NCBI GenBank assembly: GCA_010093485.1
Contig: MU001494.1
Location: forward strand, 2,387,937 to 2,451,936
Reading direction: 5' to 3'
Source of the DNA: Karstenula rhodostoma CBS 690.94
Taxonomy: Eukaryota > Ascomycota > Dothideomycetes > Pleosporales > Didymosphaeriaceae
DNA length: 64,000 nucleotides
Shown: one piece after another, positions 53,657 through 64,000 of the stretch
Position numbering within the stretch: position 1 is the first letter of the stretch
Layout of the letters: every line of letters begins with the position of its first letter
Position numbers and translations under genes: made by a program
The notes under the pieces: model-generated
Seen by the model: only the letters and a program-made list of their open reading frames with translations
Database searches by the model: none
Told to the model about the DNA's origin: nothing

Positions 53657-54988
53657 ATGTCCGACACTTCAGAAATGCACTCCGGCTCTGAACCCGAGGC
53701 GGTCGTTGTCCCCAAGAAGGAAAAGCGCTCGAAAAAAGAGAAGAAGGAGAAGAAGCGCAAGGCAGAGCATGTAGAGCCAAAGGAAGAGCAAGACATAAAA
53801 GATGAGGAGGAAGAAGACGACGACGAGGAAGAGGAGGATCGGAACGAGAAGAGAGCCTCCAAAAAGCGCAAACGCGAGATCCTCCCTTCAGAAATTGAAA
53901 TCGACATCTCCGCCCCAGAACCCGCCTCCAAGAAAGCCGCCCGCAAAGCCAAAAAAGTCAAACCCGCACGCGCACCCACCACATCCACCGACGACGGCGC
54001 CGCCACCGACCCCGACGCCCCAGCCGAAACCGCAGAATCCAAAGAAGCCAAGCGCTCCGACTTCAGCGTCTGGATCGGCAACCTCCCCTGGTCCGCCACC
54101 AAAGAAACCCTCCGCACCTTCCTTACCGAAAACTCCGAAATCAAAGACGACGAGATCACTCGCATACACATGCCGGCGCCCAAGGCCCCGCCGCGGCCCA
54201 ACTGGACCGACGCAAAGCCCACAAACAAGGGCTTCGCCTACGTCGACTTCTCCACGCAGCTCGCCATGTACTCGGCCATCGCGCTCACAGAAACCCGCAT
54301 GGACCGCCGCCCGCTCCTCATCAAGAACTCCAAGAACTTCGAGGGCCGCCCGGATAAGCCCAAGGAGGAGCAGCACGACGGCGACACTACCCTGCGAGGG
54401 GGCAAGGAGGCCAAGGCCCCAAGCAAGAAGATCTTCGTGGGGAACCTGGGCTTCGAGACGAGCAAGGAGGATCTGGAGACGCATTTTGGGCAGTGCGGCG
54501 TCGTCGAGAATATTCACATGGCGACGTTTGAGGACACGGGCAAGTGCAAGGGCTTCGCGTGGGTCACGTTCGAGGAGCAGGATGCTGCTACCGCCGCAGT
54601 AAAGGGATACGTGTACAAGAAAGATCCTGACGCCAAGAAGGCGAAAGCCAACGAGGACGAGGACGGGGAAGGAGACGACAAGTCCAAGAAGCGGAAATTC
54701 AGGCTTAACAAACTCCTGGGTCGCGATCTGCGCTGCGAATATGCAGAGGACGGTACCACGCGGTACCAGAAGCGTTATGGAAAGAAGCCTGAGGATGGCG
54801 CCGGTGCAGGCGAGGGAAGGGGCTTCGGACGACCGCAAAGAGGCGGGAGGCCGTTCAACCCCAGGAACAACTTCCAGGAGCGCAAGGTCGACCCCCGGAC
54901 AATTGCGCCCGGGTCAGCTCACATGAACGCCCCTAGGGCTTCTGCTGCCATCGTGAAGAGCGAGGGAAAGAAGACCACTTTCGATTGA
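53657..54988 (+). CDS. nop13: Nop13-like nucleolar RNA-binding protein
   Basis: Single exon, 443 aa, start MSDTSEMHSGSEPEA. Residues 1-130 are alternately Lys-rich and acidic (KKEKRSKKEKKEKK, EEEEDDDEEEEDR), typical of nucleolar proteins. RRM1 covers about 137-225, with RNP2 VWIGNLPW and RNP1 KGFAYVDF. RRM2 covers about 258-365, with RNP2 IFVGNLGF and RNP1 KGFAWVTF and an acidic insertion (NEDEDGEGDDKSKKRK) before its last strand. A Gly/Arg-rich tail follows (GRGFGRPQRGGRPF). This matches yeast Nop13, a pre-60S-associated factor. The frame is open 75 codons upstream, but the ATG at 53657 has a good context (CAACCATG) and starts the conserved part. Confidence 0.88.
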   Translation: MSDTSEMHSGSEPEAVVVPKKEKRSKKEKKEKKRKAEHVEPKEEQDIKDEEEEDDDEEEEDRNEKRASKKRKREILPSEIEIDISAPEPASKKAARKAKKVKPARAPTTSTDDGAATDPDAPAETAESKEAKRSDFSVWIGNLPWSATKETLRTFLTENSEIKDDEITRIHMPAPKAPPRPNWTDAKPTNKGFAYVDFSTQLAMYSAIALTETRMDRRPLLIKNSKNFEGRPDKPKEEQHDGDTTLRGGKEAKAPSKKIFVGNLGFETSKEDLETHFGQCGVVENIHMATFEDTGKCKGFAWVTFEEQDAATAAVKGYVYKKDPDAKKAKANEDEDGEGDDKSKKRKFRLNKLLGRDLRCEYAEDGTTRYQKRYGKKPEDGAGAGEGRGFGRPQRGGRPFNPRNNFQERKVDPRTIAPGSAHMNAPRASAAIVKSEGKKTTFD

Positions 54989-55053
54989 GAACAGCACCGC
55001 TCGTCACAAGAGTCCTGCTTCAAGATACCCACGTAGCATAATGCATCAGGTCC

Positions 55054-56513
55054 TCACTTGGGCGCACTAACATTCTGCACTCCCTCCACCCTCTGCACAA
55101 CCCCCAACCTTTTCTTTCCCTGATCAAACACCACGTACACTGCCTTCAACCACGTGTCCCCCAGAATATCAAACGTATTGTCTCCTCTCGATTGAATCCC
55201 TCCATACTGCATGCCACCCCCACACTTTGCAAATCCAAAGTCTTCCTTCTGAATCTCAAATTGCTTGTCTCCTACCGCGACCGTGACCTTGGGCAGCGCT
55301 TTCACCGGCGTGTTGACAGGGAACACCTAGCCCTGCTGTTTAGCGTCAAACTTCGCGTTTGGAATAGCGCCGTAGATGGCCTTGCACAACTCGTCGCCGA
55401 CGAGTGCGAGGGTCGTGCCAGTGTCCGCTATAGCCGTATTCCCCGTTCGATCAATGGTCCTGCCATTCACAGTTGCGGATTCGGACTTGAACTGCCAGAA
55501 GCCCTTGCTCGAGTTGATGGGCACGTAGTGCACCTCAGTCCCGCACCTCTTCACAACGTCTTCATCGATATACCCGAACGTAAAGAAGCTCTCGCCATGA
55601 TCTTTTTCGTCTTTGTCCCGCCAGCTGCCCAGGTAGCACGTGAACAGCTCTTCTCCCTCCTCGATATCGTCCTGATCAATCATGCTCTCCACGGGCGTCT
55701 TGACAGCCTTGGGCTTCACAGTGTTGATCTTGCCGAAAGCTAGGCCCAGGAGCCCATCGCCGGCGCCCTTGGTGAACTGGGGCGAGAGTTTGGAGGCGAG
55801 TTCGATGGCTTGGTTTTCGACGCAGAGTCCGCCGAGGGTGACGTTGTCGGTGCCGACGATGCCAGAGGCGTTGGAGCCGTCCCCGTATCGGATCTTCCAG
55901 GAAGAACCGAAGAGTTTCTTCCACGTGGATGAGGACTTGGGGTTGTAGATGTTATGACCGGAAGACTTTCCGGCGGCTTGGGTCGAGGAGTCGAGCTCGG
56001 TGGACCATAGCTATGTTGTCGGCTTAGTGCCCAGATCATCAAAGGGTGAGGGGCGACGCGCGCGTATAGACGTACCCACAAATCGGAACTTCCAGTGTCG
56101 AAGTTCAAATTGCAAACCTGCGGTGGAGTCCCGATCTCGACCGGGCAGAGGTACATGGAATCGTTCATCTGATCTTCGGCCTTGACTTCACCCTTTTGGC
56201 CGTCATCCTCGACTTTTTTTAGCACGGGCTTGGTGGACTTCTTGCTCTTTGGCTTGAAGAGGTTCTTGAAGCTCTTGGCAACTTCATCGACCTTCTGGTA
56301 TGGACCTTCAGTGGTCGGGGCAATGTCATCTATGCGATAGCGATGTCAGAAATCCATTGGGCTTCCGCAGCAGTCGCAGGAAGCCTTGCAGCTCCTGCAT
56401 ACTAGGAAGGGGCACTCGCATTTTTTCAACAGACTGGCATAACTCTTCATGCCCGCCTTCTCACACTCCGGATTAGGCTTGACATTGATCCTTTTCTGTT
56501 CCGTTCCACCCAT
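55054..56513 (-). pseudogene. Pepsin-like aspartic protease gene, apparently broken
   Basis: A pepsin-family gene with both catalytic motifs: [10 protein letters not shown] (ending at 56076, then a 65-nt intron 56011-56075) and ADTGTTLALVG in the next exon. Conserved parts include [27 protein letters not shown] and the closing ILGDTWLKAVYVVFD. Two defects are seen. First, an in-frame TAG at 55327-55329 (QQG-stop-VFPVNTP) separates the last 90 residues, although both sides are conserved in one frame. Second, the N-terminal exon (from MGGTEQKRINVKPNPEC, 56513) runs into a TGA at 56346-56348, and no donor of the needed phase joins it to the exon beginning near 56329 ([12 protein letters not shown]). 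The family is usually secreted or vacuolar, but here no signal peptide is visible. Recent loss of function is likely; sequencing errors are the alternative. Confidence 0.68.
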
Positions 56514-57295
56514 CTTGCGGCTCAGCGGCTCAGTCGCTCGTGGAGCAGGCTTTCTTGTCGACCTCGTCGATCTTCGCGCCGACAAAGACCTGTGCTTCTC
56601 GTCCCTTGAGACTGATCCAAAGACGCGCGGACTGGAGCTGACGGTAGAGTTCTCGTAGACGGAGAGAGGAGCGACAGCGGGTACAGCAGGTGGGACAACG
56701 TTTGCAGGCGCTTCACGGCGGATTTGTCGCTTTTGGGTATGAGGATGGTGTGGAGGGTCAAAAGGGACAAGTGTTGGGTAGGGGTAACGAAACGTGCTGA
56801 CGGTATGTTAGCATAGTGCGACTGCATCAGTACTTGAGGGCGCACGCTGCTTAACGGTTCTACACAGTCTATACAAGCGAAGCCCAGATTAATGAAATGG
56901 ACGATAGGTAATGGCCTAGGAATCAAGGTTATGTGTGTAGGAATGTCGGATGGATGGTGGTAGCGAGGTTGAGCAGACGACGAAGTGAAATTCAAGACGG
57001 GGTGGAAGTGACCGGCATGCGTCACACTTCCCCTCCGTAAGGTCAAGTATCCGCATGTCTATAGGGCTTCGGGCAGTCGAGGTTTGGTGGAAAGAGGAAG
57101 GCACCAGGCCACGCAAGGAAGTCGTGGAGGAATCCACATGAGCACATATTGTGTGAAAGTCAGATACGCAGAGATAATTGTGTTACAATATCACCAACGA
57201 CTCGAGCGCATGATCATGAATAGGGTATCTCGCAAGACCAAAACCAACATCAGCCCACACCAAACAATGCGCTACACGACTCACGCCAAGATTAA
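56514..57295. other. Intergenic, no gene recognised
   Basis: Upstream of the broken protease and downstream of sfi1. A 174-codon minus frame (56522-57046) is low-complexity and unsupported. Confidence 0.4.
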
Positions 57296-60200
57296 TCACT
57301 CAATATGCTCAACATCTCCAAACCCCACTCTCCCCTTGCCTTTCACACCTCCCTGCCCAAACCCACTGTCTCTGAGCATCCCCCCAAAGCTCCGTACACC
57401 GCCCACTCGTACGCCAGGAACATCTTTCAGCCCCGCAGCAGGCGGCGCACTCATAGCACCCAGTCTTTTCTGGGGGCTGGTCTGAATCTCAGACCGCTTG
57501 TGTTGTATCACGGAGCGCTTGCTCGGCGTCTTCAAATAACCAGCTCGCAGGTGCGGTGGCATTGGTGTGGATGTTGCATCTGGGACGTCATTGTCCAAGT
57601 CGGGATCTATCTGTATGGGCGGCTGTGCTGGGCGTCGGAGAGCGGAGCGTAAGGTGGAATTTGGTATGGGATATGTCTGTGGTCGTGCTGGTGTCGGTTT
57701 GACAGAGGATGGTGGAACTCGCGATAGTGGGAGAGAGGGCCGAAGCGGTTGATTTTGTGGTGAGACTGAGAAGGAGAGGTCGAGGGCAGATTGTTCAAAT
57801 TCAGTCCAGCCTTCCAGGCGGCGCGTTTCATCGCCTGCGTTGTCGTCGAAGAGTCTTCCGGCATCTTCAAATGAGGCCTCGGCTTCGTATTCCTGTTCTT
57901 CCTCATGGTGGTGTATGTAACGAGAGCGAGGAGTGGGCGTCGGACTGACAGGGCGAGCAGCGACACGAGAGAGGGTCTGCTGATGCCAAAACTTGATCAT
58001 GGCACCGATATGCTGCCTGAAATGCCGCTCGTGTAGGGCGGTTGCACTCCTGTTCCGCAGCCCGATCTCCCAGCCTTCCCACACGAGCTTCTTGAGAGCA
58101 GTGGCCGCTGTAACATCGACACCGATTTGGCGGAACTCAACAGCTTGAGCCGTCATATTGTCGAGAGCTTCTAGACGCTTTCTCCAGACACCGAAGAAGC
58201 GAGCTTGAATCTTGACATCGTAGTGTCGCCCAGCTTTCGCAGTGAGTGTTTGTTTAATGGCAGTTCGTTCTCGCCAGTGCGCAAAAAGCGTCTGTGAATC
58301 CTGAGCCGTACGCGTATAAAGCATCGCATCAGCTTGTTCAGTCTGCTCCGCGATAGTCTGGGCTTTTCCCCTCCATAAACCAAACGACTGTTTCACTAGA
58401 TTCAACTTGGTTGTACGCCGCACCTGCGCATACGCCTCACGTCTCCTGTTTCTCCTCGCATGCTGCGTAGCATCTTTCCATTTCTTCAGCGTATGCGTGG
58501 TCAAGACATAGAATTGCGCGTCTCCAGCCCACGCATTCAACTGCTGGAAGTGGGCGTGCTTATCCAATAACTGTTCAAAAACGCGCTGCTTCAACTTCAT
58601 CTCGTATTGCACTGTCATTGCAGCTTCTTCAGCGCGTTTCTCTGCTGTCATTACCTCGATCTTCCGAAGACAGACCTGCAAGAGCTGAGTACGCTTGAAC
58701 TGGGCGAATCGTGCTTCTGCGACATCGAGTCTGTTTCGTCGATCATTTCTTATCTCGACTCTGTGGTTCCTTTTCGCGACCCAGGTAGAAAAGCAGTGCT
58801 CTTCAAGAGTGCGATCGTGGACACGCCGGAACAGTGACACTCGGGAGGCTAGCGTCCATTTGTACAAGTTTTCGACGAGTACGCGGTCATTGATACGCTC
58901 TTCAAGTGCTTTGATGCGCAAGCGATCGTTCCAGGCAGTCCAGGCATTGCGTAGTATGCGCAGTCGGTCAGCACTCTTCGCTCGGCGAGAGAGTTCCGCG
59001 GTGTGTCGCCATGTTTGAATAGTCGACTGGAGACGCTGTGCATCGCCCGCGATATGGAATGCGGAGAGCAAAGGAGAAAAGCGAGCATTTCTCTGCAAGG
59101 TAGCTATTGCATTTGTGAAGAGTGCCCGCTTTCGAAATTCTTCAGCCTGCGGCTCTAACGCTCGCACCGCAGCGGTCTTCTGTCGCCAGACTTCCAATGA
59201 CCTACGCTGTACCAGCTGGCCTCGACGGTCGGTAGCCCACGCATCCCGCTCAGTCCACACAGCTGCAGCTTCATGCCACTGCTGAAACGTAGCTCTCTTC
59301 AAGCGTGGGTCTAAGCGGGCGTTGTGCCATGCCGGTGCTGCGATCTCACAGAATTTGAAGAACCAATGTTTGTAGTACTTGCGCTGCAGATTGTCGTCGT
59401 ACATCTGTACCGCTCGCTCTTGTCTTTGACGGACCTCCGCTGTCCGTCTGCGCCACTTGTGCAAGAACGTACCCAAAACAAAATGCTGGACTTTCATTTC
59501 ATTGACTGCGGTAATTTCGCGCCATCCGTTGAAGAAGCGGGTGCGTAAGATGTGGCGGCGCGCGATTGAAGTGCGTTGAACCTCGTCCTCAGCACTTTTT
59601 GCCCAATGGGTGAAAGCCTTAGTGAGCAGAAAGAGATTTCGAGCTCTCGCTGCACGGTCCTCGAGGCGAATGAAGAAGTGGTCGGTTTCGCGAAGGGAGC
59701 GTCTGTTGTGAGCTTCCCGGAGAAGATCTCCCTTCACATTCCGGAACTGAATACGACTGTCATATCTGACTGCAGCGGCCATCATATGCTCGTTCCGTTC
59801 AATCTGTTGATGTGTCCGCTCTCGCCATCTTCGAATGCAGGATCTTAGAAGTGAGTGCAGACGCTGCTGCTCAAACTCTTCTGCATCATCCATCAACCGT
59901 GTGTCAGAAGGTCGAAAAGGTTCGGGTTCATAGTGATGGTTCCCTTGTGGCTCGTCTGGGATGGGCGCATTGACTCCCGGTATGTATATGTTCGAGTGAT
60001 CAAAGCCGGCGCTTTCACCAGTATGGTCGCCACCGTCCAAGTCTGAATCTCCGAAATTAGCCGTGCCCGTGGTCCCATCTCTTTGCATGCCAAAACTGTT
60101 GCCGCGGTCATGTCCAGTCCCCCTTCGGCGCGAAGCTAATGGCTCGCTCTGACGCGCAATCGGTTTATGTCTGTTCTGCTGGGATAGTCGAGGCTGAGGG

Positions 60201-60827
60201 CGCGCTTGCGAATCACCATCCTCTGCCGAGCGGGACCTTCTCTTCTGCCACCATGATCCGATGTCCGAGTGGCCCGTCGCCTCACTCGATTTCCTCGAGC
60301 GCATCGGCAACTGGCGCCCAACATCCGTGGTTCCTGCGACCTTGTCCGCGCTGCCATCCAACAAAGAGTCCAGACTGCCCCGCCGCATGGGAGCAGGTGT
60401 TGGTGCTTGCGCTGCTGTTGATATGCCCTCCAATTGACTCGTAAACTCAAACCCCTCTCCCTCCTCATCGTACTCCAGATTAACGCCAATATCGCCCATA
60501 ACGCGCTTGAACCGCTGCACCAGTCCTTCATCTTCCCTGGCTTCCCTCGCCAAACGCGCTATGATCTGAAGCGGCACGCTGTCATCCTCGACTTCGATAC
60601 CGTGTTCGCGGAGTACCTCTTCGTACACATCGAATAACGTGCGCGAGAAAGCGCTTAGATCGGGTGCTGTTCGTGCGCGTTCGACAACTTCGTAGAGTAG
60701 AATAATAGCTACGTAGAGGGTCAGATAGTCATTTGTGAAATGCGGAGGGCGAATTACCTCCTTCGGAGACATCATCCCTGTTCAATTGTAACGCCCCATT
60801 CCGGTCGCCATTCATGGAGGGCGGCAT
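57296..60827 (-). CDS. sfi1: Sfi1-type centrin-binding spindle pole protein
   Basis: Two exons, 60758-60827 and 57296-60708, with a 49-nt intron (GTAATT..CGTAG), giving 1160 aa from MPPSMNGDRNGAL. The splice removes a stretch that otherwise reads as protein, and joins EG to AIILLYEVVERA, the start of the Sfi1 N-terminal domain (about 25-90). Residues about 90-300 are polar and disordered. From about 310 to 950 there are many repeats of about 30 residues with the centrin-binding pattern F/L-x(2)-W, such as LLTKAFTHWAKSA, RTRFFNGWREI, TFQQWHEAA and KRVFGVWRKR-like units. The C-terminus is Pro/Ser/Arg-rich with SP/TP sites. Sfi1 filaments bound by centrin (Cdc31) form the half-bridge for spindle pole body duplication, controlled by Cdk1 phosphorylation at the C-terminus in yeast. 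Confidence 0.9.
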
Positions 60828-61180
60828 TCGTGTTCCTTTCTCTGTCGTCGACCTCGGCGCGTGAACGAGTACATCACCTTCAAAACCGAAATCAAAATTC
60901 AAGCTCCAGAGGGTCGGAAGGCGAGGCAGAAAGGCAAAGCGCTGGGATCGCGTCGTGGGCACCAATACTAAACATTACAGGCGGTAAGAAGAAGAGCGAT
61001 GAGAGTGGGTTGCGCGTTGCAAGTGAATGAACGCGCCGGCCTTTGTTTGGCGTAGGCGACGTGCGGTGGTTGGTCGCGCCTGCGCCAAATCGGCGGCGCC
61101 AAGCTGTCCGTGCATAGAGACTGTCTTGACCTCATCGCGAAACATTCATCGACAGCGGCTGATCTTGAAACACCGTGAAC
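60828..61180. promoter_or_regulatory. Divergent promoter region, sfi1 / CX9C gene
   Basis: A 353-base spacer between divergent starts; GC-rich, with no specific motif recognised. Confidence 0.4.
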
Positions 61181-61455
61181 ATGCCTGGAAGGACCCAGCC
61201 AATCGACAAGTTTGCTACAGCCGTTGGCAAGTGCTCGAAAGAGGTACGCTGACCCCAGTCTTGACGGAAGGAAAGAGTCTCATGACGCGCAGAGTGCCGT
61301 GTATGGCAAATGCATACTGGCCGACTACAATAATGTGCACAAAGATAAATGCGCTGCCGAGTTCATGAAGCTCAAGGACTGCTATCTGGTAAGGTCTTGT
61401 TATTGTCTTGATTCCCTCGTTCTGACCCTGTTAGGCTGCTTACAAGAAGCGATGA
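61181..61455 (+). CDS. Small twin CX9C mitochondrial protein (NDUFAF8-like)
   Basis: Three small exons, 61181-61243, 61293-61388 and 61435-61455, all phase 0, with introns of 49 and 46 nt (GTACGC..CGCAG and GTAAGG..GTTAG). The product is 59 aa, starting MPGRTQPIDKFATAVGKCSKE. Cysteines at 18, 28, 41 and 51 make two CX9C units, the helical hairpin oxidised by the Mia40 relay in the mitochondrial intermembrane space. The order KFATAVGKC, YGKCILAD, KCAAEFMKLKDC resembles the complex I assembly factor NDUFAF8 family. Each intron lacks the alternative of simple read-through, since downstream frames would lose the cysteines. It is convergent with the isoleucyl-tRNA synthetase gene. The CX9C spacing makes the model convincing; the exact family is less certain. 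Confidence 0.82.
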
Positions 61456-61781
61456 GAAGATGGCAAGGGTCCATCGAATTTCAAACCGTGGATTCCTTAG
61501 AACAACACTGGAATAACACTCCAGAACCACATCAGAACAAGATTCCACTTAGAAAGTTTAGTAAATAGGCAAAGATGTACGTCAATCGTCCAACAGTACA
61601 ATGCAAGGCGGAGAGCAAACTGACATGCCCCCTGCTGCGATAGTCCATAAGTTTCACTTGTTCAATTCATCCGTCTATCTGTGTGAAACGTCGACACGTC
61701 TCAAATGGCCTAATACTGCTTTGAACGACGCCCAAAGATGCCGCAAACAAGCGCACATCAGGGCTCTGCCCGATCTTACCC
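61456..61781. other. Convergent 3' intergenic region
   Basis: Between the CX9C gene and the synthetase stop. No feature recognised. Confidence 0.35.
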
Positions 61782-64000
61782 CTACAATTTCACTAGCCTC
61801 AGGAGGAAAGTTGCCTTCTGCAGCTCCTGCTCCTCCTGCACAATGACGGTCTCGTCATCCTTCTCTGGGATCTTGCCCTCGAGTTCAGTGATGACATGCT
61901 TGTCGACGTTTCTCCTCAAGCTCTTCTCAAAGAGTGCACCCTGGTTTTCGAAACAAGCCTCGATGCCAACGTTCTCAGGATCAGACAGCACGCGGTACTC
62001 CATGCCCACATCATCAGTGGGCACCAAGTTGGCCTTCTTGCGAAGATCTTGAACACGGCGGATAATCTCACGAGCCAGGCCCTCTTGTTCGAGCTCAGGG
62101 TAGCTGGCAACATCGAGGATGATGAGGACGTCGTCATCGGTGTTGAATTCTTGGTCTTTGCTGCTCTCGTCTTTAGCAAGACCGCGCTTGACCATGAGGT
62201 CTTCCTTTTCGACCTTGATACCATCCACCTGCATCTCACCGTCCTTGATAAAGTCCTTGATCTGCTGACTCGTCAAATTTGGCAACGCCTTCTTGACCTT
62301 GACAGCATCTTTTTTGAGTTTCTTTCCGAGAACCGAGAAGTCTGCCGAAGCAGAGTACTGTACGTGGTACTTCTCCTCATCGCTGGAGAAGATAATATCA
62401 CGCACGTTCAGCTCTTCGCTGATGTAGTTGTTCTTCTCCAATGCCCGCAAGTCGTCAAGGTACTCTGGGTCTGGGTGAATAATGACGAGCGTCTTCAAAG
62501 GGGTCTTGAGTCCCTTGTTTGCGCGATCTCGGCAGATGCGGCCTAGGTCGATGACAGCTTGCATGCGCTTAACTTGTCGCTCTACCACCTCATCGAACAA
62601 CTCCTCACGGACCTCGGGGTAAGGAAGGAAGTGAATGCTGCGGTCGTCCTCTGCCCGGAGCTCTTTGGGAATGTGTGGAAGGAGTCGCAGGTAGATATTG
62701 TCGGTAAGGAACGGGGTGAAAGGCGCAAGTCCACGGCAGAGGGTATAGAGGACTTCGAAAAGGGAGTTGAGAGCGTGCTTGGTGTCTTCAACGCCATACT
62801 CGCCCTTTAGCCGACGGCGGTTGATGCGGATGTACCAGTTGGTAGTGTCATCAATGAGCTATTCATGTCAGTGGTACTCATGCCAAGAATATCATGGTGA
62901 CTGACTTTAAGTAACCGCGGAACAACAGTGTACAAGCGATAGGCGGCCATTTCTTCGTTAACAAATTTCAAAAGAGACTGGCATGAGGCTAGGATCCACC
63001 GGTCCATGACGTTCGTGTTTGTCTTCTCCGCCGAAGGGTCAAACACAAAGTCTAGATCTGCCACCTTCTTCAGCAGCGCTGCCTGTTGGTCGAAGAACTG
63101 ATAGCTGTTCCAGAGCGGGAGCAGTACTTTCGAAACGATCTCCTTGACACCTGCTTCCTTGAAACGAAGCGTCTCAGCACGTACCACAGGCGAGTTGATA
63201 AGATATAACCGAAGTGCATCGGAGCCGTAGTTGTTCATGATGAGCATAGGGTCGGGGTAGTTTTTGAGACGCTTCGACATCTTCTTGCCATCTTCAGCAA
63301 GTACAATGCCGTTGACGACGCAGTTCTTGAAAGGGAGTTTGCCGAAAAGAAGTGTACCGAGGACAGTTAGAGTGTAGAACCATCCACGCGTCTGATCTAA
63401 TCCTTCGGCAATGAAGTCACCTGGGAAAGACTTCTCAAACTGCTCAACGTTCTCGAACGGGTAGTGGGCACTTGCGTAAGGCATCGAACCAGACTCAAAC
63501 CAGCAGTCAAAAACTTCAGAGGTCCTCCGTAGCACACCTTTGCCTTGTTGGCTGGGAATGGTGATGTCGTCAATCTTGTCGCGATGGATGTCGGTGAGTT
63601 CACCCTCGTAACCGCTCAACCTTTTCAACTCCTCCACGCTCCCAACGCAAACAACTTCCTTCAAGTCGTCGCTTACCCATAAAGGAAGTGGGGTGCCCCA
63701 GAACCGGTTACGTGAAATAGCCCAATCAGGCGAATTCTGGATCCAGTTGGCGAAACGTTTCTCCTTCACGAATGAAGGTACCCAGTGCGAACCTTCGATG
63801 TTCTTCAACATCTGAGGAATGCTGTCCTGGATGCGGACGAACCATGACGGAACCGCTCGGTAGATCAGCGGAGTATCGGAGCGCCAACAGAACGGATAAC
63901 TATGCGTAAGCTGGGAGTCCACGACCAATCGGCCAGTTCCTTTCAGGTGCTTGATGATGTTCTTGTCGGCAGCCTTCACATGTTGGCCTTCGAAATGCGA
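61782..64000 (-). CDS. ils1: Cytosolic isoleucyl-tRNA synthetase, partial (C-terminal part)
   Basis: The coding sequence enters from the right edge and ends at 61782. Two exons are visible (62906-64000 and 61782-62858, 47-nt intron GTCAGT..AATAG), about 723 residues of a protein that is usually near 1070. Class Ia features are clear: PFCWRSDTPLIYR and WFVRIQDSIP of the catalytic/editing junction, NRFWGTPLPLW, the DCWFESGSMPYA and GWFYTLTVLGTLLF segments, and KMSKR near 63270-63285. The anticodon-binding helical domain follows (NWYIRINRRRLKG). A eukaryote-type C-terminal extension ends VQEEQELQKATFLLRLVKL. The enzyme charges tRNA-Ile in the cytosol. The HIGH motif and the first third, including most of the editing domain, lie outside the window. 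No presequence can be judged. Confidence 0.95.

Noticed and set aside
53802..54838. Long frames overlapping nop13 (266 codons plus, 316 codons minus)
   Set aside because: They are shadows of the GC-rich RRM coding sequence; compositions are extreme (Pro/Lys/Arg or Gly/Val only) and no motif is present.
56522..57046. 174-codon minus frame upstream of the broken protease as its missing N-terminus
   Set aside because: Its frame differs from the protease exon start and it lacks a signal peptide or propeptide pattern.

Overview
The window is nuclear DNA of a filamentous ascomycete (Pezizomycotina). A dothideomycete is my best guess, but the sequence alone does not prove it. The evidence is many short introns (about 45-100 nt, GT..AG with CTAAC/CTGAC branch motifs), genes on both strands with no operons, and typical fungal families: HET, Set3C/Hos4, Dfg10, Sfi1, Nop13, Nbr1, ferric reductase and a Dal5-type transporter. 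All gene models were built by hand from reading frames and splice signals, so exon borders are inferences unless stated otherwise.

Layout. 0-6 kb: Cdt1-like replication licensing factor (-), a small membrane-anchored helical protein (-), a dysferlin-domain Mug65/Spo73-type protein (+), a DUF3253 protein (-) and a beta-carbonic anhydrase (+) with a possible mitochondrial presequence. 6.8-9.4 kb: a large fungal membrane protein (-) with an apparent GC-AG intron. 10.5-18.1 kb: an orphan ORF, a HET-domain protein, a GNAT acetyltransferase, a hypothetical protein and an F-box gene that appears frameshifted. 18.4-25.7 kb: Par14-type parvulin, Hos4-like ankyrin protein, polyprenol reductase and aldo/keto reductase.

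25.7-31.5 kb is a visibly AT-richer, gene-poor island. It carries two divergently transcribed, homologous caspase-like (C14 superfamily) genes and is the most unusual part of the window. 31.5-35.5 kb has two uncharacterised proteins. 35.5-39.2 kb has no gene I can support. It is followed by a ferric reductase (39.2-41.1 kb), another sparse stretch with a coding-like relic, a Nudix hydrolase, an intron-containing tRNA-Arg and an ACS-family transporter (46.4-48.3 kb).

49.4-64 kb is housekeeping: Nbr1 autophagy receptor, Nop13, a pepsin-like protease locus that looks broken, Sfi1 spindle-pole protein, a 59-residue twin CX9C protein too short for ordinary ORF finding, and the C-terminal two thirds of cytosolic isoleucyl-tRNA synthetase running off the right edge.

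The genes do not form a pathway or a biosynthetic cluster. Accessory content (HET, caspase-like pair, F-box, broken protease) is scattered between conserved core genes. No transposon, CRISPR array or virus-like gene was recognised.
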